A DNA stretch of 39,227 nucleotides from Desmonostoc muscorum FACHB-395 (lineage in GTDB: Bacteria; Cyanobacteriota; Cyanobacteriia; Cyanobacteriales; Nostocaceae), in contig NZ_JACJSF010000074.1 of the NCBI RefSeq assembly GCF_014698035.1, positions 1 through 39,227 of the forward strand, given 5' to 3'. Below are positions 8,911-15,738 of this stretch, one piece after another (position 1 is the stretch's first letter; the number at the start of each line of letters is the position of its first letter). The translations under genes were made by a program, and so were the position numbers. Under the pieces are notes generated by a model. The model did not search any database. It had not been told where the DNA came from and saw only the letters and a list, made by a program, of their open reading frames with translations.

Positions 8911-8962
8911 CTTGATATTCCGGCGGTGCTACTACACATCAACACGCCGGAAGTATATCAAG
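8911..8962. promoter_or_regulatory. Long two-part hairpin
   Basis: cttgatat and ttccggcg (8911-8925) pair with cgccggaa and atatcaag (8945-8962), a long stem with a small bulge. It lies about 100 bases behind the stop of the minus-strand gene at 9066 and could serve as its terminator; a short T-run follows on that strand. The rest of 8295-9065 shows only AT-rich sequence and the doubtful ORF at 8525. Confidence 0.4.
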
Positions 8963-9065
8963 AAAAACTGCTTAGTATTTAGACAGCAATAATTACTAAC
9001 AAGATTATCGACTTATCTAAAAATTTAGGAACCTGAGCTTTTAGATTACTCCATCGCCAACCCGA

Positions 9066-9263
9066 TCATTGCTCGGTTGAATCATCAATCATTTCTGGTA
9101 CTAAAGCTGGGTTACTCTTGCGTTCTTCTGGCGATTGCTCCCGAATAACATCGTCAATTCTCGCAGGGTGTTTGATTTTGTCGAGTAGTTCTGGACTTAG
9201 TTGCGACGGTTCACCTTCTGGATTCGATTTTTCAGCTTGACTAGGAACTGTTTCCTTATTCAT
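9066..9263 (-). CDS. Small acidic hypothetical protein, 65 aa
   Basis: The product (MNKETVPSQAEKSNPEGEPS at the N-terminus) is hydrophilic, rich in Glu, Pro and Ser, and has no membrane segment or cysteine. A middle block SPELLDKIKHPARIDDVIRE looks helical; the ends look disordered. I do not recognise a family. The ATG at 9263 is preferred over the GTG one codon upstream because AGGA at 9271-9274 lies eight bases before it. The gene is isolated, with a hairpin behind it and tRNA-Pro upstream on the same strand. Confidence 0.6.
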   Translation of the reverse strand: MNKETVPSQAEKSNPEGEPSQLSPELLDKIKHPARIDDVIREQSPEERKSNPALVPEMIDDSTEQ

Positions 9264-9490
9264 CACTATTTCCTAAAACTTATACGCCAAGCTTAAGTCC
9301 TTCTGTGGTGAGGCATACACTATCTTGAGACTTATTTCACGCAGTGGCAGGTAACAAGTTCTGTTAATCTTTTGGTTGCCGATTGTCTAAAACTCCATGA
9401 GTTTAGCAGCGATCGCGTGCCTTGTGTAGTCCAAAAAATTCAGCTACATTAAGTCCATAGGAAAACAGTTGACAAATAGTTTGTCGCTCT

Positions 9491-9499
9491 AAAAAAAAA
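9491..9499 (-). terminator. U-run behind tRNA-Pro
   Basis: Nine consecutive A on the plus strand give a U-run directly behind the tRNA on the minus strand. The tRNA acceptor/T stems may act as the upstream structure. Confidence 0.4.
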
Positions 9500-9573
9500 T
9501 CGGGATGACTGGATTCGAACCAGCGGCCCCTTCGTCCCGAACGAAGTGCGCTACCAAGCTGCGCCACATCCCG
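9500..9573 (-). tRNA. trnP-CGG: tRNA-Pro (anticodon CGG)
   Basis: The minus strand reads as a complete 74-nt cloverleaf. The acceptor stem is CGGGATG/CATCCCG with discriminator A. The D-arm is GGCGCAGCTTGGTAGCGC. The anticodon stem CTTCG/CGAAG carries the loop TTCGGGA, giving anticodon CGG. The T-arm contains GGTTCGAATCC. No CCA is encoded. Confidence 0.95.
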
Positions 9574-9711
9574 CTATAAAAATGGCATTGTAAATTAAGA
9601 ATATCACAACCCGTGCCAAATGACAGAATTACATCTATATATATGATCGCTTCACCCAAGGCTTTGCTTGCTACGATTAAATTTGTATAACTCTAGTGGT
9701 AAAAGCGGATT

Positions 9712-10584
9712 GTGACTGTAAAACCAGACTGGTTGCGGGTAAAAGCACCTCAGCGTGAGCGCATCGGTAACGTTAAAGACATTTTGCGGGATTTATCCCT
9801 CAATACAGTTTGTGAGGAAGCATCCTGTCCGAATATTGGCGAATGCTTCAATGCCGGTACTGCTACGTTTTTGATTATGGGCCCGGCTTGTACACGCGCT
9901 TGTCCCTACTGCGATATTGATTTTGAGAAAAAACCGAAACCACTAGATCCCACGGAACCTGCACGGCTAGCGGAAGCTGTTCGGCGCATGAACCTTAATC
10001 ATGTAGTAATCACTTCTGTAAATCGAGATGACTTGTTTGATGGTGGCGCATCTCAGTTCGTGGCGTGTATTGATGCGGTTAACTCTGTTTCACCTAACAC
10101 CACAATTGAGGTGTTAATTCCTGACTTGTGCGGTAATTGGAATGCTTTAGAGTTGATTCTACAAGCAGCGCCAGAGGTATTGAACCACAATACCGAAACT
10201 GTTCCACGCCTGTATCGCCGGGTGCGTCCCCAAGGAAACTACGATCGCACATTAGAATTATTACAGCGAACTCGCCAACTCTCTCCTAGCACATACACCA
10301 AATCCGGGATTATGGTTGGACTCGGTGAAACTGATGCCGAAATTCGTCAAGTCATGCAAGACTTACGAAACGTAGATTGCGACATTTTGACAATTGGGCA
10401 ATATCTCCAACCCAGTCAAAAACATTTACAAGTAAATGAATTTATCAACCCAGAACAATTTGCTGCTTGGAAGACATTCGGCGAAGAAATCGGATTTTTA
10501 CAAATTGTTTCTTCTCCATTGACAAGAAGCTCATATCATGCAGAACAAGTCAGGGAATTAATGGAACGTTATCCTCGGAGCTAA
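9712..10584 (+). CDS. lipA: Lipoyl synthase
   Basis: This radical-SAM enzyme inserts two sulfurs into octanoyl groups on lipoyl-dependent E2/H subunits. The 290-residue product has both iron-sulfur motifs: the auxiliary cluster CEEASCPNIGEC (near residues 33-44) and the radical-SAM CTRACPYC (near 59-66). It also has VNRDDLFDGGA and the C-terminal RSSY whose serine binds the auxiliary cluster. The usual Pro in RDDLPDGGA is Phe here, a conservative oddity. The start is GTG, since no in-frame ATG precedes the cysteine motifs and the N-terminus MTVKPDWLRVKAP fits the family. gpsA follows 67 bases downstream, with a heptamer array in between. Confidence 0.95.
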   Translation: MTVKPDWLRVKAPQRERIGNVKDILRDLSLNTVCEEASCPNIGECFNAGTATFLIMGPACTRACPYCDIDFEKKPKPLDPTEPARLAEAVRRMNLNHVVITSVNRDDLFDGGASQFVACIDAVNSVSPNTTIEVLIPDLCGNWNALELILQAAPEVLNHNTETVPRLYRRVRPQGNYDRTLELLQRTRQLSPSTYTKSGIMVGLGETDAEIRQVMQDLRNVDCDILTIGQYLQPSQKHLQVNEFINPEQFAAWKTFGEEIGFLQIVSSPLTRSSYHAEQVRELMERYPRS

Positions 10585-10607
10585 TTTTAGATTTTAGATT
10601 TTAGATT
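10584..10607. repeat. ATTTTAG heptamer array behind lipA
   Basis: Three tandem attttag units plus att begin on the last base of the lipA stop codon. This is a typical cyanobacterial STRR. Confidence 0.8.
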
Positions 10608-10651
10608 GCTAAGAGAATGGGGTGATTGGGTGATGGGGAGAATGGTGATTA

Positions 10652-11581
10652 ATGACTAATTCAAAATCTGTAGCAATTCTGGGTGCGGGTGCTTGGGGTG
10701 CATCTCTGGCAAATCTCGCCGCAGCGAATGGTCATCAGGTGCGCGTGTGGTCGCGTCAAGGTTCCCAAACTCTCCAAGCAGTGTTAGGAGATGCCCAAAT
10801 AATCCTATCCGCTATCTCAATGATTGGTGTGAGAGATGTTGCTTCCCAAGTCCAGTCTTTCCCCCTTTCTCCAGAGACGATTTTTGTGACGGCGACCAAA
10901 GGCTTAGATCCCCAAACCACTTGCACGCCGTCGCAAATTTGGCAAACAGTATTCCCTAACCATGCAGTGGTTGTTTTGTCTGGGCCTAATTTATCTAAAG
11001 AAATTCAACTAGAGTTACCAGCAGCAACAGTGGTAGCCAGTAATATTCCCAGGGCTGCGGAAGTAGTGCAGTTAGTATTTTCTTCTCATCGTTTCCGGGT
11101 ATATACCAATCCCGACCCCTTGGGGGTGGAACTGGGGGGAACGCTAAAAAATGTGATTGCGATCGCAGCTGGTGTGTGCGATGGTTTACATCTAGGAACC
11201 AATGCCAAAGCTGCTTTAGTCACCCGTGGACTCACAGAAATGGTTCGCATCGGTAACGACTGGGGTGCAAAGACGGAAACATTTTATGGATTATCGGGTC
11301 TTGGAGACTTGTTAGCAACCTGCAATAGTCCCTTAAGCCGCAATTACCAAGTCGGCTACCAGCTAGCTGGTGGTAAGACACTTAAAGAAACTCTTGCAAA
11401 TTTACAAGGAACAGCCGAAGGAGTGAACACTTGCCAGGTTTTGATGCAACGAGCCAAGCAACAAAACATTCCAGTTCCAATTACTGAGCAAGTTTATCGG
11501 TTACTTCAGGGAGAAATCACACCCCGACAAGCGCTTGATGAACTGATGCTGCGAGATATCAAGCCAGAGTACAACTACTAG
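10652..11581 (+). CDS. gpsA: Glycerol-3-phosphate dehydrogenase [NAD(P)+]
   Basis: The enzyme reduces dihydroxyacetone phosphate to sn-glycerol-3-phosphate for phospholipid and glycolipid synthesis in the cytoplasm. The 309-residue product opens with the Rossmann motif GAGAWGASLA (residues 10-19). It continues with SGPNLSKEI and ends in the catalytic domain: GVELGGTLKNVIAIAAGVCDGLHLGTNAKAAL, containing the catalytic Lys, then GLSGLGDLLATC. Length is slightly under the common 330 residues but complete at both ends. A GGGGAG lies about 11 bases before the ATG. It may be co-transcribed with lipA. Confidence 0.95.
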   Translation: MTNSKSVAILGAGAWGASLANLAAANGHQVRVWSRQGSQTLQAVLGDAQIILSAISMIGVRDVASQVQSFPLSPETIFVTATKGLDPQTTCTPSQIWQTVFPNHAVVVLSGPNLSKEIQLELPAATVVASNIPRAAEVVQLVFSSHRFRVYTNPDPLGVELGGTLKNVIAIAAGVCDGLHLGTNAKAALVTRGLTEMVRIGNDWGAKTETFYGLSGLGDLLATCNSPLSRNYQVGYQLAGGKTLKETLANLQGTAEGVNTCQVLMQRAKQQNIPVPITEQVYRLLQGEITPRQALDELMLRDIKPEYNY

Positions 11582-11656
11582 CTAGTAGTCTGTCAAATCA
11601 ACTTACTGGCTAAATAAGTTCGTAGTAAGGACTTCCTTAGCTTGATGGACTACTAG
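11582..11656. repeat. CTAGTAGTC inverted-repeat element
   Basis: ctagtagtctgtcaaatcaa at the left pairs with ttgatggactactag at the right (perfect over the outer 9 bp, imperfect inside). It begins directly behind the gpsA stop. A partial third copy (ttagtaatctgtcaag) follows at about 11657. The same terminal sequence bounds the element at 38890-39022. Confidence 0.6.
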
Positions 11657-12086
11657 TTAGTAATCTGTCAAGTTTAAATTGGCACGTCAAGACTGACATA
11701 CAAGACGACGCAGGAACACGGAGAGAGTATTTAATAACTTTCCTACGTTTTATATCTCCGTATCGATAGGATTTTTGCCGTTAATACTAATCACTTCTCT
11801 GATATCTATTAGTTCTACTTATACCTGAATAATCCTGAGAAAAAATTGCTAAATCGTCAGGATATTACTTTTGTAACCATGTAAATGTGACTATGCCAAT
11901 TATAAAGATGACATTCACTGAAGGATGTTTATACTGTGTTACAAAAGTTACTATCACAACCCACCAAGGTTGAAATGTTAACTAAGTAGTTGAAATATTG
12001 AAAGCCTAGCTGCCGATTTAAATAGCTATTGGTTAAATCAAAAATTTAGCAGCTGATTAAGTCCAGTAATACTGTATCCAATAAAA

Positions 12087-12121
12087 CCATTACAGTTAAT
12101 TTCTAAAAAAAATTGTAATGG
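12087..12121. promoter_or_regulatory. Hairpin in the sigma-factor upstream region
   Basis: CCATTACA (12087-12094) and TGTAATGG (12114-12121) form a perfect 8-bp inverted repeat about 120 bases before the sigma gene. It could be a leader hairpin or an operator. The rest of 11657-12238 is AT-rich and shows no gene. Confidence 0.35.
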
Positions 12122-12177
12122 AACCTTCAACTATGTTAGTTCATCGTTAATCACGGGAACAATAGCAACAGTTGAAT

Positions 12178-12209
12178 AGCTGACCGTAATCTAAGCTGAC
12201 CGAAATCTA
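12178..12209. promoter_or_regulatory. Tandem 16-bp direct repeat before the sigma gene
   Basis: agctgaccgtaatcta (12178-12193) is followed at once by agctgaccgaaatcta (12194-12209), with one mismatch. The pair ends 29 bases before the start codon, so it is probably in the 5' leader or at the promoter. Two adjacent identical sites suggest a regulator-binding pair, but no known consensus is recognised. Confidence 0.4.
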
Positions 12210-12238
12210 TTGTTACCTGGAGCCATTGAGACGATCTT

Positions 12239-13489
12239 ATGCCAGCAACATCTTTTTATGCAGATGCCCCCTACAACACCAAAAAGTCCCGCCAGGCTTT
12301 GGACTCGGATCTCACGGTTGATGAAAGCGAGTTATCGGTAGATGATTTACAGGAGCTAGAGATCGCTTCTGCTGACAATGCTAACTTTGCTGCTAGCAGT
12401 AACCGTCGGAGTACAGACCTAGTACGTCTATATCTTCAAGAAATTGGTCGGGTTCGCTTGTTGGGGCGCGATGAAGAGGTTTCAGAAGCTCAAAAAGTCC
12501 AACGCTACTTGCGGATGCGGATAGTACTTGCTAAGGCCGCCAAGGAAGGGGATGAAGTGATTACGCCCTATTTGAGGTTAGTTGAAGTTCAAGAACGTCT
12601 AACCTCGGAACTAGGACATCGCCCATCTTTGGAAAGATGGGCTGCTACTGCTGATATAGTTTTATCCGATCTTAGGCCAACTTTGGCAAATGGTAAACGT
12701 CGCTGGGCAGAAATTGCCAAGTTGACTGTAGAAGAGTTGGAGCAAGTTCAGTCCCAAGGACTCCAAGCAAAAGAACACATGATTAAGGCTAATCTTCGCT
12801 TAGTTGTGTCTGTTGCTAAGAAGTATCAAAATCGTGGTTTGGAATTGTTGGATTTAGTCCAGGAAGGCACACTAGGTTTGGAGCGGGCTGTAGAAAAATT
12901 TGACCCCACTAAGGGTTATCGCTTCAGTACTTATGCTTACTGGTGGATTCGTCAGGGAATTACACGGGCGATCGCAACTTCTAGTCGCACCATTCGCCTA
13001 CCGGTTCATATTACCGAAAAGTTAAACAAAATCAAAAAGGCTCAACGCAAAATTGCTCAAGAAAAAGGTCGCACCCCAACTCTAGAAGATTTAGCAACAG
13101 AGTTAGAGATGACACCGACCCAAGTTCGAGAAGTTTTGTTACGGGTTCCTCGCTCTGTTTCTTTGGAAACCAAAGTAGGCAAGGATAAAGACACTGAGTT
13201 AGGCGAATTACTAGAAACTGACTGTGTAACCCCAGAAGAAATGTTAATGCGAGAATCTTTACAAAGAGACTTGCATCATCTTCTGTCAGATTTAACTAGC
13301 CGGGAACGCGATGTAATTTTGATGCGGTTCGGTTTGGCAGATGGTCATCCTTATTCTTTAGCAGAAATTGGCCGCGCTCTCGACTTATCCCGCGAACGAG
13401 TTCGACAAATAGAATCCAAGGCTTTACAAAAGCTACGCCAACCTAAGCGTCGCAACCTGATCCGCGATTATTTGGAATCTCTTAGTTAG
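12239..13489 (+). CDS. sigC: Group 2 RNA polymerase sigma factor, SigC-like
   Basis: The 416-residue sigma-70 protein has region 1.2 (STDLVRLYLQEIGRVRLL), region 2 (NLRLVVSVAKKYQNRGLELL, then FDPTKGYRFSTYAYWWIRQG), region 3 (LPVHITEKLNKI) and region 4.2 (YSLAEIGRALDLSRERVRQI). It lacks the long acidic region of primary SigA, so it is a group 2 factor that redirects RNA polymerase to stress or nutrient promoters. The SigC assignment rests on the N-terminus MPATSFYADAPYN, on the 416-residue length and on its position directly before furA, as with all1692 and all1691 in Anabaena PCC 7120 (recalled). A tandem 16-bp repeat precedes it. Confidence 0.85.
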   Translation: MPATSFYADAPYNTKKSRQALDSDLTVDESELSVDDLQELEIASADNANFAASSNRRSTDLVRLYLQEIGRVRLLGRDEEVSEAQKVQRYLRMRIVLAKAAKEGDEVITPYLRLVEVQERLTSELGHRPSLERWAATADIVLSDLRPTLANGKRRWAEIAKLTVEELEQVQSQGLQAKEHMIKANLRLVVSVAKKYQNRGLELLDLVQEGTLGLERAVEKFDPTKGYRFSTYAYWWIRQGITRAIATSSRTIRLPVHITEKLNKIKKAQRKIAQEKGRTPTLEDLATELEMTPTQVREVLLRVPRSVSLETKVGKDKDTELGELLETDCVTPEEMLMRESLQRDLHHLLSDLTSRERDVILMRFGLADGHPYSLAEIGRALDLSRERVRQIESKALQKLRQPKRRNLIRDYLESLS

Positions 13490-13516
13490 CCAATGATCGA
13501 GAGTCATTTTTCATTA

Positions 13517-13590
13517 GTGAGCCAGTGCGGTCTTCTCCCTTTGGGAGAGGCTAGCGCCAAGGGGGTTTCCCCCATGAGCAACTGGCTCAC
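13517..13590. repeat. GAGCCAGT palindromic repeat with nested hairpins
   Basis: gtgagccagt (13517-13526) pairs with actggctcac (13581-13590). Inside are ctccc/gggag and ggggg/ccccc hairpins. Direct repeats of 15 nt with one mismatch (13503-13517 and 13598-13612) flank it, as a target duplication or an STRR would. The rest of the sigC-furA gap shows no gene. Confidence 0.6.
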
Positions 13591-13597
13591 CCGCAGG

Positions 13598-13634
13598 GTC
13601 ATTTGTCATTAGAAAACTACACTTGACAAATGAC
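13598..13634. terminator. Perfect 11-bp inverted repeat behind sigC
   Basis: gtcatttgtca (13598-13608) and tgacaaatgac (13624-13634) form a perfect stem with a 15-nt loop. No T-run follows, so termination is only possible, not clear. Confidence 0.35.
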
Positions 13635-13960
13635 TAGGGATAAAGGACTGATTTTATACCAGATTGAAAGCCTTTTAGAGGCTTATAGCAAGTAATTTGC
13701 ATTTAATTGTATAAGAGTTCCCCCAGAGCTTTGCTCAGATATCTTGAAGGTGGGGATCAATTCAACGATTCAAAATTCACTCATCTAAAATTTAAAGTTA
13801 AGGGATGCAATCGTTACAAGTATCCTAACTATTAACTGTATACAAATTAAATGCAATACAGCTTATTATTTGAATTTTGATCAAGATTTAATGAATTGTT
13901 CTTAAATATTTAGTATAAATTCTCAATAGGCAATGATTGTTGCAAATTGCTCCCAAGATT

Positions 13961-13994
13961 TGTTATATTCTCAACTAACAAGCTTTGTTGAGAA
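13961..13994 (+). promoter_or_regulatory. furA promoter -10 and leader hairpin
   Basis: A tgttatatt box at about 13961-13969 resembles a -10. It overlaps a perfect inverted repeat: ttctcaac (13968-13975) and gttgagaa (13987-13994), ending nine bases before the furA ATG. The surrounding sequence is AT-rich, as Fur boxes are. Family knowledge says FurA autoregulates, so this is a plausible operator or translation-blocking hairpin. Confidence 0.45.
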
Positions 13995-14589
13995 ATATTA
14001 GTATGACTGTCTACACAACTACTTCACTCAAGGCAGAACTGAACGGGCGAGGCTGGCGATTAACTCCCCAGCGCGAAACAATTTTACACATTTTTCAAGA
14101 ACTTCCGCAAGGTGAACATTTAAGTGCGGAGGATCTTTATCATCGGCTAGAAACTGATGGTGAAGGGATCAGTCTGTCAACTATTTATCGGACTTTGAAG
14201 TTGATGGCGAGGATGGGAATTTTACGGGAATTAGAACTGGGTGAAGGACATAAGCATTATGAGATCAACCAGCCCTATCCTCATCATCACCATCACTTGA
14301 TTTGTGTTAGATGCAACTCAACTATTGAGTTTAAAAATGATTCAATTTTAAAAATTGGATCGAAAACCGCTCAAAAAGAAGGTTTCCACCTGCTTGATTG
14401 TCAAATGACAATCCATGCAGTGTGTCCCAAGTGCCAACGGGCGCTGATGCCGCTTTAGCACTTGGGTGAATAATCAGACGAAACTACTCAAATTAACCAA
14501 ATAAGTGGAATTTTGAGCAGTTCGTAATTTGCTGTTACTAGAGGCTAGCAACGAGTTGGGAACTGATACTAACAAGACCAAAGCGGATG
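13990..14589 (-). ncRNA. Predicted alpha-furA antisense region
   Basis: In Anabaena PCC 7120 the gene convergent with furA (alr1690, cell-wall-binding) is co-transcribed with an antisense RNA covering furA (established). The same arrangement is present here. The hairpin behind the minus-strand gene (gcggatg / cgtccgc, about 14583-14603) is short, mismatched and lacks a strong U-run, so readthrough is plausible. The ends given are the maximum span, not mapped ends. Confidence 0.4.
14003..14458 (+). CDS. furA: Ferric uptake regulator FurA
   Basis: The product is an iron- and heme-responsive DNA-binding repressor of iron uptake. From the ATG at 14003 it is 151 residues, the length of Anabaena FurA. 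A TTG six codons upstream would add MLRNIS but lacks family support. The winged helix lies at about 1-85 (GWRLTPQRETIL, SLSTIYRTLKLMARMGIL). Next come the metal-binding HKHYEINQPYPHHHHHLICVRC segment (CxxC at 101-104), C133, and a second CxxC at 141-144 (CPKC). All five cysteines described for Anabaena FurA are present; there C101 takes part in redox switching and C141 in heme binding. It lies downstream of sigC and convergent with the peptidoglycan-binding gene, whose readthrough is antisense to it. Confidence 0.95.
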   Translation: MTVYTTTSLKAELNGRGWRLTPQRETILHIFQELPQGEHLSAEDLYHRLETDGEGISLSTIYRTLKLMARMGILRELELGEGHKHYEINQPYPHHHHHLICVRCNSTIEFKNDSILKIGSKTAQKEGFHLLDCQMTIHAVCPKCQRALMPL

Positions 14590-15729
14590 TTAAAAGCGTC
14601 CGCTCTTAAGATCCTTGAGGCTGATGCCGTAGAATTCTTGGGCTTGTTTAATCGCTTTTTTGGTGTCATCTGCCATCACACCGTTCAGCTTGCCTTTATA
14701 AAAACCCCGTTCCCGTAGTCGCGTTTGGATTTCCAGGGTATTAAATTCGCTTTTTTTAGCAGTATTAACTGAGCTATATAACTTAGCTCGTGTAGTTGGG
14801 CCAGCAACGCCACTTGCTGTCAAGAAATTAGCTGCCTGAAATCGGCGTACAGCATCGGCAGTATAGGGGCCATAGTAGCCATTTGGCTCTCCCTCTAAAT
14901 ATCCTGCCTGGATCAATTGTTCCTGGATAATTCTAACTGACTCACCGCGATCGCCTACACGGAGTTTGTCTCGATTGACTACCTTTTTAGGAGCCTCTTC
15001 TCCATCGCCAATGCCAATTCCTGGCAATTTACGCAATGTTGCGGGGCCAGCAATTCCATCAACGCTTAATTTGTAAGAATCTTGGAACCGCTTTACAGAT
15101 TCTTCGGTAATTGGGCCAAATATTCCCGTGGCGTTCCCATAATAAAAGCCTGCGATTCTTAAGCGTTCTTGCAAGGCTCTGACATCTTCACCTTCATCAC
15201 CCTTAGCAAGGTAGTTAGGATTACGGCGTTGGTTGGTGGCTGAACGAACCGAACTAGTAGTGCCGGGCTTTTTAGCTTGTGTACTGACAACAGTGGCTTT
15301 TTTTGCTTGTGTTGTCGTAGTACTGGGCTTTTTAGCTTGCCAGTTTTCTAACTTTTGCAGTGTGCTTGCTCCAACAATTCCGTCCACTGGTAAACCGGCG
15401 GCTTTTTGGAAGCGGCGCACAGCCTCTTGTGTGGATGCGTCATATACTTGGGTAACAGAAGCTTGGTAAAAACCTGCTGTTCTCAACTTTTGTTGGAGAT
15501 TTCTAACAGAGGGGCCTTGATCGCCTTTTTCCAGTGCTATAACGCTGCTGACAGCGCCAAGAATAGACAAGGACAGAGCAAGGGGCAACATATACTTCCA
15601 AGCCCTACCAGAAAGCCTTTTCCAGTCTGGTGCAGCTGCTTTGTTAAACAAAGAACTGAGGGATACCAATTCACTGGGTGTGCTGTCTTCGTAGGCGAAA
15701 GCTAGGTGCAAATACGCAAGATTTTCCAT
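14590..15729 (-). CDS. Peptidoglycan-binding-domain protein (alr1690-like)
   Basis: The 379-residue product has one membrane segment (about residues 46-66, YMLPLALSLSILGAVSSVIAL) that may be a late signal anchor. Four PG_binding_1-type repeats follow: GDQGPSVRNLQQKLRTAGFY near 69, GDEGEDVRALQERLRIAGFY near 177, GDRGESVRIIQEQLIQAGYL near 258 and a degenerate fourth near 330. The first two are separated by a Lys/Thr-rich linker with TTTQAKK repeats. Such proteins bind murein in the periplasm; no catalytic domain is visible. It starts 9 bases behind cobN, with GGAAAC before the ATG, so it probably shares cobN's transcript. It converges on furA, as alr1690 does in Anabaena. Confidence 0.88.
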   Translation of the reverse strand: MENLAYLHLAFAYEDSTPSELVSLSSLFNKAAAPDWKRLSGRAWKYMLPLALSLSILGAVSSVIALEKGDQGPSVRNLQQKLRTAGFYQASVTQVYDASTQEAVRRFQKAAGLPVDGIVGASTLQKLENWQAKKPSTTTTQAKKATVVSTQAKKPGTTSSVRSATNQRRNPNYLAKGDEGEDVRALQERLRIAGFYYGNATGIFGPITEESVKRFQDSYKLSVDGIAGPATLRKLPGIGIGDGEEAPKKVVNRDKLRVGDRGESVRIIQEQLIQAGYLEGEPNGYYGPYTADAVRRFQAANFLTASGVAGPTTRAKLYSSVNTAKKSEFNTLEIQTRLRERGFYKGKLNGVMADDTKKAIKQAQEFYGISLKDLKSGRF

Positions 15730-15738
15730 ATTTGTTTC

